A DNA stretch of 64,000 bases from Opitutia bacterium UBA7350 (GTDB taxonomy: Bacteria; Verrucomicrobiota; Verrucomicrobiia; Opitutales; Coraliomargaritaceae): positions 62,001 to 126,000 of the forward strand of contig CATINC010000013.1 in the NCBI GenBank assembly GCA_949524905.1, in the 5' to 3' direction. The position numbers were made by a program, and so were the translations under genes. The notes under the pieces are model-generated. The model did not search any database. It worked only from the letters and a program-made list of their open reading frames with translations, and was not told the DNA's origin. Shown here one piece after another: positions 39,870 through 48,118 of the stretch; position 1 is the first letter of the stretch, and the number at the start of each line of letters is the position of its first letter.

Positions 39870-41234
39870 TCAGGCAATAAAAGCTTGGATGCGGGCGAGA
39901 ACGCGATCGCTTCCCAAGACGGCTAACAAGGGTAATAAATCCGGACCACCCGCTCGTCCGCTCACGGCGTAGCGGAGCGCGGGAAAATAAGCGAAGATTT
40001 TTTGTTCTTTTACAACGGCATGTGCCTCAAGCATCGATTGCAGGCTACCCGCATCGAAGGAATCCAACGCCTCCAGCAGCGGCAGGATTTCCCCTAGCAA
40101 AGCTTTCGGGTCACCCTTTTTTTCAAGTTTCTCACCCTGCTTCGCATCCATTGTGTAAGTATCGCTGAAGAAATAATCACAAAGCTCGGCTAAATCATCA
40201 AGGGAACGCGCTTTGGGTTGGCAGAGTCGAAGCACAGCCTGCAAGTAATCCTCGTCAACATCTTCCGCGACCAATCCAGCGAGGTGGAGACGGGGACGCA
40301 CGAGAAAAGCGAAGCTTTCGAGATTTAACTCGCGCAGGTATTCCGCATTGAGGGCGGAAAGCTTGCGTTCATCGAAGCGAGCATTGCCTTTGTTAATCCC
40401 TGGAAAATCAAATAAATCGATGATTTCATCAATATCCAGCTTCTCGCGGTCGTCCTTCGGATTCCATCCAAGCAGGGCAATATAATTACGCACCGCGGCG
40501 GGTAAGAACCCGCGCTCCTCGTAGTTATCAATCAGAGCACCCGCATCACGCTTACTCATCTTACCAGGGCCCGACTCTTTCAGGATGAGCGGAATGTGCG
40601 CAAAGATCGGCGGTTCAACCTCTAAGGCTCTAAAGAGCTCCACGTGCTTGCTGGTATTGGAAAGGTGATCCTCACCGCGAATGACATGGGTAATACCCAT
40701 CGCGATATCGTCCACCACGTTCACAAAATGAAAAACGGGGCTCCCATCGGCGCGAACTAAAACAAAGTCGCGCTCCTCCGCTCGCTCCACGCGTCCGCGC
40801 ACCGCATCGTCTATAACGACTGGCGCGGCACGCACTTTCTCAATTTCAGCTTTCTTATAGTCGTCGTACTCAGTGTAACGTTCGCCTTCGAGCTGAAACC
40901 AGATCGCCCCATCCTTTTCATAGGTGCGCCCAGCGCCCACAAGGCGTTGCAAATATTCATCATAGATCTTCTGGCGCTCGCTCTGGAAATACGGCCCGTA
41001 ATCACCGCCCACTTCCGGCCCCTCATCCCAGTCAAGGCCCAGCCAGCGCATTCCATCGATCAAAACTCGTAATGCTTCCTCGGTGTTGCGCTCTTTATCG
41101 GTGTCTTCAATCCGCAAAATAAAACGGCCGCCTGTATGCCGCGCGTAGAGCCAATTAAAAAGCGCCGTACGGGCGCTGCCTATGTGGAAAAACCCAGTCG
41201 GACTGGGTGCAAATCGTACGCGAACTTCACTCAT
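39870..41234 (-). CDS. gltX: Glutamyl-tRNA synthetase
   Basis: A 454-residue GluRS charging tRNA-Glu. The start [20 protein letters not shown] carries the HIGH motif; [20 protein letters not shown] is the conserved substrate-recognition region, [20 protein letters not shown] the KMSKS motif, and the C-terminal helical domain binds the anticodon. Length is a little short of the 470-500 typical. It lies upstream of glnS by 75 bases on the same strand, so glutamate and glutamine charging genes form a pair. Whether it is discriminating for tRNA-Glu cannot be read. Confidence 0.95.
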   Translation of the reverse strand: MSEVRVRFAPSPTGFFHIGSARTALFNWLYARHTGGRFILRIEDTDKERNTEEALRVLIDGMRWLGLDWDEGPEVGGDYGPYFQSERQKIYDEYLQRLVGAGRTYEKDGAIWFQLEGERYTEYDDYKKAEIEKVRAAPVVIDDAVRGRVERAEERDFVLVRADGSPVFHFVNVVDDIAMGITHVIRGEDHLSNTSKHVELFRALEVEPPIFAHIPLILKESGPGKMSKRDAGALIDNYEERGFLPAAVRNYIALLGWNPKDDREKLDIDEIIDLFDFPGINKGNARFDERKLSALNAEYLRELNLESFAFLVRPRLHLAGLVAEDVDEDYLQAVLRLCQPKARSLDDLAELCDYFFSDTYTMDAKQGEKLEKKGDPKALLGEILPLLEALDSFDAGSLQSMLEAHAVVKEQKIFAYFPALRYAVSGRAGGPDLLPLLAVLGSDRVLARIQAFIA

Positions 41235-41360
41235 GGTAAAGATTCAAAACATACAGGCCTACGAGGCGAGTCAATGTTGATAAAGGCATCCTAGAATTTA
41301 CTCAGACGAGCCTAAAAAATCTCTTTTTTCATAAATACCACTTTACTTCTTCATTACTAA

Positions 41361-41404
41361 TTGCTGCTTTAGTCTTCATACGCCTGTATAATGTGAGTTC
41401 ACAC
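41361..41404 (+). promoter_or_regulatory. Candidate promoter and operator of the TonB-dependent receptor
   Basis: A perfect TATAAT lies at 41387-41392, with TTGCTG 20 bases upstream (41361-41366), a wider spacing than ideal. Overlapping its last base is TGTGAGTTCACA (41392-41403), an inverted repeat with TGTGA/TCACA arms, of the kind that LacI-type repressors bind. Its position at the transcription start would suit repression. Confidence 0.4.
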
Positions 41405-41436
41405 TTTAACAAAGTAATAAACCCATTTCTTTCCCC

Positions 41437-44400
41437 ATGCCAAACTTATCCCTTCATCGCGCTAGCAAACTTCTCGTTTGCGGCAGCCTATTTCTTTGTT
41501 TGTTGTCCTTAAAGCTCTTTGCTCAGGAAAGCGATACCGCCGAAGCAGGCAAGTCGCCTCAAGTTAAGAAAATCGAAAGCAGCGAAACTGCGGTCGTCGT
41601 TCCAGATACCGATAGCGATACCGAAGAAGACGAAATGCTTTTCTTAATGGACGACTTCGTGGTCTCTGCCGAAGACGACCAGGGCTATTACTCCGCCAAT
41701 ACCCTCGCCGGTACTCGTACCAACGAACTCACCAAAAACATCCCCATGACCATCTCAACCATCAATCAGGAGTTGATCGAGGACTTTGGCATGCAAACCC
41801 TTGCCGACATGGGGAATTATGTTCCCAGTATCGAATCTGAGGGCAGCGCTTATAATAATAGTGAGATTCGCTTTCGTGGTTTTGTGTCACGAAATTCCCT
41901 CTTTGAGTTCATGCCCCGCTACTCACCCCTCGACTATTACATCGTCGAGCGCGCAGACATTATTCGCGGCGCAAACAGCCTAATCTATGGGCAGGCAGAT
42001 CCAGGCGGCAAGGTCAACATAATCTCCAAAGTTGCTAATCTCTCCAAGGACGAAACCCGACTTGGTTTTGAAATTGGCGACCACGAACACGTCAAAAAAA
42101 CCCTGGATTCCAACATCGTACTGAGTGACAAAGCGGCGATCCGTGTCATGGCAACTGATAGCTACAAAGAATTTACCCAAGACTATCGCTTTCAAGAATT
42201 TACTGGCGTTGCGCTCGAGGCGAGTTACCTCCCCACCAAAAACACGCGCCTGCGCTTCCACATCGATGGCGGTAAAGCGACTCGCTCCCTCATTTCCAGC
42301 ACTTTCACCATGCAAGGAGGACCGACTGGTCTGCCCCGTGGAATCGTAGCCGATCCCAAACTGGCGAATCTCATTGAAGACGATTTTCTCGATTATATCA
42401 TCAATTACAACGACGGTACCCTCCGCGCGAACAACCCCACCCTAACCGATGACTCTAGCCCTCAAAACGGACAAGGTGGTCCGCTGGTGCCGGATTATAT
42501 CACCGACCGGGATAGCCTTCGTGCGCTCTTTGAGGGCATCACGCCCCAAAATACCGGCACCGCCTTTGGTCCCGATGCCATCAATATCAAAGACTCTTTC
42601 TTCACCCTCGGCGAAATCTCTCACCGTTTTAGCGATGATCTAGAGCTCAAGCTCGCGCTCGCGTATGAAAACGTGGACGGCGAAACCCTGACGCCCGGCG
42701 GTTCCACCAACCAAATCCAGCATTCCCTAAGCACCAACATCAATTACAAAATCCCCAATCTGGACTACGACAGCACCGAGTTTAGCGCGATTACCACGCA
42801 GGATATGTATGATCTCACCTATGCGCCGGAGATTCTAGCAGCATTTAATGGTTTCACGGATGAGGAAATCAAAGCTGCCATTCTTTCTGGTGTTGAAGCA
42901 TGGAGAGTTGGCGCAACCCAAACTTGGAGAGCCGGTCGCCTGAATAACGTCTGGGGTACTACTGACGATGCCACTGAAAATACTCAAATTACAGATATTA
43001 TTTTTAATGAGTTTGTTACCAATGGAGGCAGTATCGAGGGGATCGGTCAGGCACATGGCGCCATACAAAATATACTCAAATATTTAAGCCCGAATCCAGA
43101 CCATGATCTCAGTAATGATGTCTGGGCTGTTGGCGGTTCTAATGGGCCTAGCTCACTTGATACCTATGTCTACGATGCCTTTGATCTTCTGGATGATAAC
43201 GATGCCAGCAACAATAGCATTGAACGCCCCCGCAACACCCTCGGACGCCAAGCTTGGGCCTTGGAGCAATTTATTGACCTTGAAGCATTGAATAACCAAA
43301 TCGTCAGCCTTGGAGCAGCTGGTATTACCGCGATCTTTGATACCAACGCGGTGATACCGACTTGGATGCTCAATTACAATGGCGGACAGATTGCCTATGA
43401 GGGCGTCGACACGAACGGAAATAAACTTGCAGACTTAAATAGCGAAAGGGATGCACAGCGGGATGAGCTTTCGGCTGAAATAGCTGACTTATTGGTTGCT
43501 GGAGCAGGCGGCACCAGTGACGACCTCTGGCAGGCTCTGCGCAACGTAGAAGATCTCTTCCAATTTTATCTACACCCCGAAGACAACATTAAATGGATGT
43601 GGGATAGCAACATCTTTCCGGCTCTCATCGGTGACTTGGGTGCACTCACGACCAATCCCACAAACTCAAACGGTGAATTGAATCCCTCGCTTTATAATTC
43701 CAACAACGAAATCCTCGTACCTTTTACTCGTTCGCTATGGCAACGCTCCTTTAGTCGGGATGAAAATATGTCCGCGCGTTTGACCCTAAATTATACCCCC
43801 AAGGATTTCTTCCTGCCGGGCAAACAACAATTCCTTTTCGGTCTCGATCTCGACAAGCGCGAGGCCACCCAACGGCGTGAGGAGCAATTTCAGGAGGGCA
43901 GCTTAGTATATGATAATGGCGTGGTCCTCAATCGCGACACCGCATATAATTATAACCTTCTAAGCGAGATCCTCAATGCCAACTTTGTGCAACGTTTCGA
44001 CATGAACCAATCGGGCTATGATTTGCCGGGCGGCGCGCAGAATGTCCTCGCTACCTTACGCAATCTACCGGTTAACCCTAACAATCAGGCAGTCTTTTAC
44101 GAAACCTACTCCGCGCAAACTGATGTAGATACCACCGGTCTATGGACCGCGGTATCCAGTTCATACTTTGATGGACGCTTCCGCACGCTCATTGGAGGCC
44201 GGGTCGATACCATTGATATCAAAAGCAATTTCAAGGACTACAAAATCCGAGAACTGCCACGCGGTCTCGATGAAAACGGTGACCCGGTACAGGCACAGCC
44301 CAACACCGCAGATACTGATGGAATCAGCTACAACGACTGGAATCTGGGAATCGGTGACCGAGAAGACGGAAGCACTGATGTCTTTTTCACGCCTTCTATT

Positions 44401-45330
44401 GGAGCGCTCTTCTGGATCACGGATCAACTGGGGGTTTTTGGTAACTATTCCAAATCCGTGATATCACCGACTGGATTCCAATACGATATTTTCGGCGCGC
44501 TCACCCCGCCCGAAACCGGCGAAGGGCAAGAAGTCGGATTCAAATTTGCCTCACAAGACGGCCGTATCAATGCCCAGTTGATGGCTTTCCGCATTGATAA
44601 GAAGAATGATCAGCGCTCCAACCTTAGCTGGCCACAAATGCAGGCCGCCTTCCCTTCTAGTGATCCAGCTAATTCCGCAATCTGGGATGTTGAAATCGTG
44701 CGCGACAATGATGGCACACCCATTTTGGATGAAAATGGCAATGTTCGTACCCGCGAAAGCTTTGATCCACTGGGATTTCGCGTGGCGAATGAGGAAATAC
44801 GGAGTCAGGGCGTGGAGTTTGACCTCTATTTCAATCCCACAAACCAACTCTCCTTATTTCTCGGTTACGCTTTTCTCGATACCGAGATTTTAAAATCATC
44901 CCTCCCTATTTTGGAAGGTCTGGAATTACCGGGCACTTCCGCCCATAACATCAACCTCACCGCGCGCTATAACTTCCCGAGTTCCAGTAAACTCAGAGGT
45001 TGCTTTTTTTCGGTAAACCAAAAATTTCGCTCCGGTGCCCTGCTTGATAATTACTTTACCGACCTCGACTACGACGGTGACCAAGATTTCTTCGTGACCA
45101 ATGGAAATGATCCCAAATATTACAGCCTCCGCTTGGAAGAACAACATATCACCGACTTGTCTTTAGGATGGGGTGGTAGGCTAGGAGATGCACGCGACGC
45201 ACCCCGTGCCCGCTTCCAGTTGACGATCAATAATCTTTTCAATGCCCTTGACCTCTTCAGTACCGGGACCAATCGCGCCCGCTATACTGATGAAAGATCC
45301 TATCGCGTCTCCGCTAATTTTACTTTCTAA
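41437..45330 (+). CDS. Large TonB-dependent receptor
   Basis: A 1297-residue outer-membrane receptor. It starts with a signal peptide that ends at LFAQES. From about residue 72 come DDFVVSAEDDQGY and the plug domain, with TLAGTRTNELTKNIPMTIST, NNSEIRFRGFVSRNSLFEF and RADIIRGANSLIYGQADPGG, all typical plug motifs. The rest is a beta-barrel, ending in SANFTF with a terminal aromatic residue. It is longer than the usual 700-1000 residues, with extra extracellular stretches around residues 320-760. It imports a nutrient (metal complex or saccharide), unknown here. The next gene overlaps its stop codon by one base. A decayed copy of a similar C-terminus lies 0.9 kb downstream. Confidence 0.93.
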   Translation: MPNLSLHRASKLLVCGSLFLCLLSLKLFAQESDTAEAGKSPQVKKIESSETAVVVPDTDSDTEEDEMLFLMDDFVVSAEDDQGYYSANTLAGTRTNELTKNIPMTISTINQELIEDFGMQTLADMGNYVPSIESEGSAYNNSEIRFRGFVSRNSLFEFMPRYSPLDYYIVERADIIRGANSLIYGQADPGGKVNIISKVANLSKDETRLGFEIGDHEHVKKTLDSNIVLSDKAAIRVMATDSYKEFTQDYRFQEFTGVALEASYLPTKNTRLRFHIDGGKATRSLISSTFTMQGGPTGLPRGIVADPKLANLIEDDFLDYIINYNDGTLRANNPTLTDDSSPQNGQGGPLVPDYITDRDSLRALFEGITPQNTGTAFGPDAINIKDSFFTLGEISHRFSDDLELKLALAYENVDGETLTPGGSTNQIQHSLSTNINYKIPNLDYDSTEFSAITTQDMYDLTYAPEILAAFNGFTDEEIKAAILSGVEAWRVGATQTWRAGRLNNVWGTTDDATENTQITDIIFNEFVTNGGSIEGIGQAHGAIQNILKYLSPNPDHDLSNDVWAVGGSNGPSSLDTYVYDAFDLLDDNDASNNSIERPRNTLGRQAWALEQFIDLEALNNQIVSLGAAGITAIFDTNAVIPTWMLNYNGGQIAYEGVDTNGNKLADLNSERDAQRDELSAEIADLLVAGAGGTSDDLWQALRNVEDLFQFYLHPEDNIKWMWDSNIFPALIGDLGALTTNPTNSNGELNPSLYNSNNEILVPFTRSLWQRSFSRDENMSARLTLNYTPKDFFLPGKQQFLFGLDLDKREATQRREEQFQEGSLVYDNGVVLNRDTAYNYNLLSEILNANFVQRFDMNQSGYDLPGGAQNVLATLRNLPVNPNNQAVFYETYSAQTDVDTTGLWTAVSSSYFDGRFRTLIGGRVDTIDIKSNFKDYKIRELPRGLDENGDPVQAQPNTADTDGISYNDWNLGIGDREDGSTDVFFTPSIGALFWITDQLGVFGNYSKSVISPTGFQYDIFGALTPPETGEGQEVGFKFASQDGRINAQLMAFRIDKKNDQRSNLSWPQMQAAFPSSDPANSAIWDVEIVRDNDGTPILDENGNVRTRESFDPLGFRVANEEIRSQGVEFDLYFNPTNQLSLFLGYAFLDTEILKSSLPILEGLELPGTSAHNINLTARYNFPSSSKLRGCFFSVNQKFRSGALLDNYFTDLDYDGDQDFFVTNGNDPKYYSLRLEEQHITDLSLGWGGRLGDARDAPRARFQLTINNLFNALDLFSTGTNRARYTDERSYRVSANFTF

Positions 45331-46139
45331 TGTTGCTACGTCTCCTGTTCAGTGCCGCCGCCTTACTCGGCACGCTAGCAAACGTCCATGCCGCCGAAAT
45401 ACTCGTCCGCTCATGGGCGCAGGACAACTACGAGCGCAGCAAAAGCGAAGATGGTACACCCCTAAAGGAAAGCTACATTTTCTTTAAAGGCCAACACCAC
45501 CCAGGCAGTCATCTCAATGACCCTGAAGAAGGCATCTCCTTCAAGGAAGTCACCACCATCCTTAATCAACATCTAGCTACAAGAAACTACAGCCTCACTT
45601 CCAGTCCCGCAGTCGCCGACCTCATTCTGGTTGTGCATTGGGGCGAGTTGACCCCCGAGGGTGATGATTTTGAAGATGGAATAGAAGCAAGCATGGATGA
45701 TGGAATGAGTGACGACCCCAATGCCTTCAACATGAGCGGAGTCTCAGAAGCTAAACAGCGTTCCAACGCCCAGATTATAGGCACCACTCGCATGTATGAA
45801 ATGCATAAATACTCCCTGACCCGCCAACTCCTTGAGCAGGCAGTCAAAGAAGATCGCTATTTCATCAACGTCATTGCCTTTGACCGCCTGGAACTAACCC
45901 AACGCAAAAAAAACGCACCCCTTCCTGAGCCTAAATGGACGACCCAACTCAGCGTCCCGAGCAGCCGTAAATTGATGGATAGGGATGCTTTTGGCATCCT
46001 TGCCAAAGCTGGCAGCTCTTACTTTGGCGAAAATGTCAAAGACCTTAATTTTATGCGCCAAGACGAGAAACGCGGCGTGGTCAAAGTCGGCGAGCTAGAA
46101 TTCATCGAGTCTATTCCGATCGAAGAATACTCAGACTAG
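45330..46139 (+). CDS. Secreted hypothetical protein coupled to the receptor
   Basis: A 269-residue protein with a signal peptide (LLRLLFSAAALLGTLANVHA). The mature part is globular, with LNQHLATRNYSLTSSPAVAD, LILVVHWGELTPEGDDFED and YFINVIAFDRLELTQRKK. The alternation of a helix and a strand in residues 70-125 recalls small periplasmic or outer-membrane lipoprotein domains, but I cannot name a family. Its ATG shares its A with the last base of the receptor stop codon (TAATG), so the two are translationally coupled and likely act together. Confidence is high that it is a gene, low for function. Confidence 0.7.
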   Translation: MLLRLLFSAAALLGTLANVHAAEILVRSWAQDNYERSKSEDGTPLKESYIFFKGQHHPGSHLNDPEEGISFKEVTTILNQHLATRNYSLTSSPAVADLILVVHWGELTPEGDDFEDGIEASMDDGMSDDPNAFNMSGVSEAKQRSNAQIIGTTRMYEMHKYSLTRQLLEQAVKEDRYFINVIAFDRLELTQRKKNAPLPEPKWTTQLSVPSSRKLMDRDAFGILAKAGSSYFGENVKDLNFMRQDEKRGVVKVGELEFIESIPIEEYSD

Positions 46140-46229
46140 AGCTGGGGCAAGACTCCCTTTTAGAGCAAGTGTTCCAAAAATCCCTATTTTGTCTCCATAA
46201 GTATAGGTTGCGGCCGAATTCGTCTTAAT

Positions 46230-46427
46230 ATAAATATCAATGTCATCTCATTTAGTCGTAATAACGCTAGTTTTCTAGTTTATAGTAATCCAAATGCACC
46301 CCGCGCACGATTCCAAGTTTCCGTTAATAGTATCTTTGATTGTATCAACCTAATCAGCACTGGATAAAATCAAGCACGATATACCAACTCCAGAAGCATC
46401 ATAGCCTCTGCTCGTTTCACTTTCTAG
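46230..46427 (+). pseudogene. Relic of a TonB-dependent receptor C-terminus
   Basis: From 46293 to 46427 the plus strand reads APRARFQVSVNSIF, then a stretch with the sequence INLISTG, an internal stop (TAA), NQARYTNSRS and ASARFTF before a TAG. Against the intact receptor's last 43 residues, 25 match by my own alignment. The stretch upstream to about 46230 stays open in this frame but has no clear similarity to the receptor. No start or plug domain is near, so this is the eroded 3' end of a second receptor gene. Confidence 0.85.
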
Positions 46428-46488
46428 CGCTCTGGTAAGCTGCCTGAGTTCCCCTTATTCCCAACTCTAGAGCCTTGGTATAATAACC

Positions 46489-46518
46489 AAAAAAAGGGAG
46501 CCCCTTTCAGAGACTCCC
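46489..46518 (-). terminator. Terminator of the small membrane protein operon
   Basis: Read on the minus strand, GGGAG (46518-46514) pairs with CTCCC (46500-46496) over a 13-base loop, and seven T residues follow (46495-46489). This is a textbook intrinsic terminator, 32 bases after the stop of the last small gene. Confidence 0.8.
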
Positions 46519-46549
46519 AGTTCTAAACTTCAAGTAGCGAACTTGTTGT

Positions 46550-46777
46550 TTAACGTTTGGAGAGCACGCCCATTATAAGGACGAGCGTCACTACACTGGC
46601 GAGGCTTGCGCCATTACCAATAAAGCTTTCAACCAGATTAGTAAGATTGCCAATGACATCGAGGTTACCCGCGGTGCCAAATACAACTTGCACCACAACA
46701 AGCAGGCCAATTGCAGCAATGAGAATATCGGAGAGATTACCGATAAGGGTTTTTAGTTTGTTGGATATATCTTCCAT
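46550..46777 (-). CDS. Small two-helix membrane protein A
   Basis: A 75-residue protein with two hydrophobic segments (LIAAIGLLVVVQVVFG, SLASVVTLVLIMGVL), an amphipathic N-terminus (MEDISNKLKTLIGNLSD) and a basic end (LSKR). It is a paralogue of the next gene upstream: both share MExI, VVFG or IVFG, and VIGNL or VVGNL at the same positions. No signal peptide processing site is obvious. The size and two-helix plan fit a holin-like, coat-like or pilin-like membrane protein, but no family is recognised. It lies 47 bases downstream of its paralogue in the same strand, and a terminator follows. Confidence 0.7.
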   Translation of the reverse strand: MEDISNKLKTLIGNLSDILIAAIGLLVVVQVVFGTAGNLDVIGNLTNLVESFIGNGASLASVVTLVLIMGVLSKR

Positions 46778-46824
46778 AGTAGTAGTTGGTTTACGTTAGT
46801 TTTGCTTATGTTTTCAGAGTTCTG

Positions 46825-47058
46825 CTAGGCGCGATTGCGAAGCAGAGCGAAGATAATGATTATGGCGACGAGGCCAATAAAACCGTTTTCACCGCCAAGG
46901 GCGGCCACGATTGAGGATAAGTTTCCGACCACGCTGGCACCAAATATGGCGCCTTGGCCGAAAACAATTTCAGCAATGATTCCAAGCGCAATAAGGCCAA
47001 TTCCGAGTTCGGATATGCCCTTAATGACACCAGTCAGCTGTGAGGTTATTTTTTCCAT
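46825..47058 (-). CDS. Small two-helix membrane protein B
   Basis: A 77-residue paralogue of the gene that follows it. Hydrophobic segments are ISELGIGLIALGIIAEIVFG and GLVAIIIIFALL, and the C-terminus is basic (RNRA). A good ribosome binding site AAGGAG lies five bases before the ATG, stronger than that of the second gene, so this is probably the first cistron and the better translated one. Two strong hairpins lie in its leader, 80-140 bases upstream. Function unknown; two-helix small membrane proteins include holins, VirB2-like pilins and phage coat proteins. Confidence 0.72.
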   Translation of the reverse strand: MEKITSQLTGVIKGISELGIGLIALGIIAEIVFGQGAIFGASVVGNLSSIVAALGGENGFIGLVAIIIIFALLRNRA

Positions 47059-47137
47059 TTATCTCCTTTGTTGGGGTTAACCGACAGCATTAAGCCAACA
47101 TTCAAATACGAATGTAGCACTGCCGGGAAAACAAAGC

Positions 47138-47195
47138 GGTTCCACGCGGAACCTAAAGCGGTGAAGCTGAGGGACTCCGAGGCAACGCTGCCTCG
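47138..47195 (-). repeat. Paired hairpins with identical four-base loops
   Basis: Two perfect hairpins lie 24 bases apart. The first pairs GGTTCC with GGAACC around loop ACGC (47138-47153); the second pairs CGAGGCA with TGCCTCG around the same ACGC loop (47178-47195). On the minus strand they fall inside the leader of the small membrane genes. The matching loop suggests a repeated REP-like or RNA element rather than a chance pair. Confidence 0.5.
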
Positions 47196-47238
47196 TAAAA
47201 TTCCAGATTGCATATCAATACGCTTCACTGAAGATCTA

Positions 47239-47266
47239 ATATTATCTAATTTGACATCTTTGTGAA
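47239..47266 (-). promoter_or_regulatory. Candidate promoter of the small membrane gene pair
   Basis: On the minus strand, TTCACA (47266-47261) and TAATAT (47244-47239) are 16 bases apart, a rough match to the -35 and -10 consensus. Transcription from here would give a leader of about 175 bases that includes both hairpins. Confidence 0.35.
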
Positions 47267-47592
47267 GGAAAAATTACATTTTTTTACAAAATTAACACTT
47301 TTTAGCGTAAATTACATGCACCGAGTAAATACACCTACCCCAGATATTTACGGTAAGTAAGCAAGTTTTAGCCTACGATCCATCAAAGAAATTAAAAAAC
47401 CGTATCCAAAGTCAAAAAAAACCAAAATACGGATTTTTTAAATAAGAATCGATGCATTAAGGGTTTTGAGCACCTTGAGGGCTAAGGACGCAGTTCGTGT
47501 GCGAGCTGCCAGACTGCGAGCTACCTGCGATGACGACTTCCCAGCATGGCCCAGCTCTTGCAAGGCAAGAAATTACCGATCATTTCGAAGAA

Positions 47593-47666
<74 letters not shown>

Positions 47667-48118
47667 TAATAAATTTTAACCTTTGCTGATTATGACTTTG
47701 TGAAACGGCAAGAGAAGGACATAAAATTTTATGCTTCCCAAATTTTCCCAACGTATTAGCCGAGCCTATATGAAATAAGGCTCCCCACACTTGGGACGTA
47801 TCAAAAAAAGAATCTGCAAGGAACAAGTCTAAGTCTTTTTGTTTTAAACACGCAGGCCGCAATGACAAGTATTTTCGCACGTATGCCTAGAACAATGATT
47901 TATATTTGTAATTAATGTTGTGATTCATTACAGCATATAAATGTGTGGCATCGAAACTCAAACCAAAGAATCAAGTGGATAAAGTCCGAGTTAAAAAATC
48001 CGAGCAAGTTATTGATAAATACGAAAGTCAGCCATCACGGTGAGTATAGTTTCATTTGTAGCAAACTTGGTAAATATTTTGACGGTCGCATAAATTAGAG
48101 CCGATTCATATAAGCTGC
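47667..48118. other. Intergenic region between tRNA-Cys and glgP
   Basis: 452 bases with no gene that I can support. A six-base hairpin (GAGCCT at 47762-47767 with AGGCTC at 47778-47783) has no T-run. An open frame that crosses the tRNA on the minus strand is rejected. The rest is AT-rich and featureless. Confidence 0.5.

Larger units (their letters stand above)
46140..46549. other. Non-coding stretch after the secreted-protein gene
   Basis: The 410-base interval contains the receptor relic (46230-46427) and the terminator hairpin of the minus-strand small membrane genes (46489-46518). No intact gene is seen in it. Confidence 0.6.
47059..47592. other. Long intergenic stretch upstream of the small membrane genes
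   Basis: 534 bases without a convincing gene. It holds the paired hairpins (47138-47195), a candidate promoter (47239-47266), and AT-rich sequence from 47230 to 47450. Short open frames here, on both strands, have no start site or composition to support them. Confidence 0.5.
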
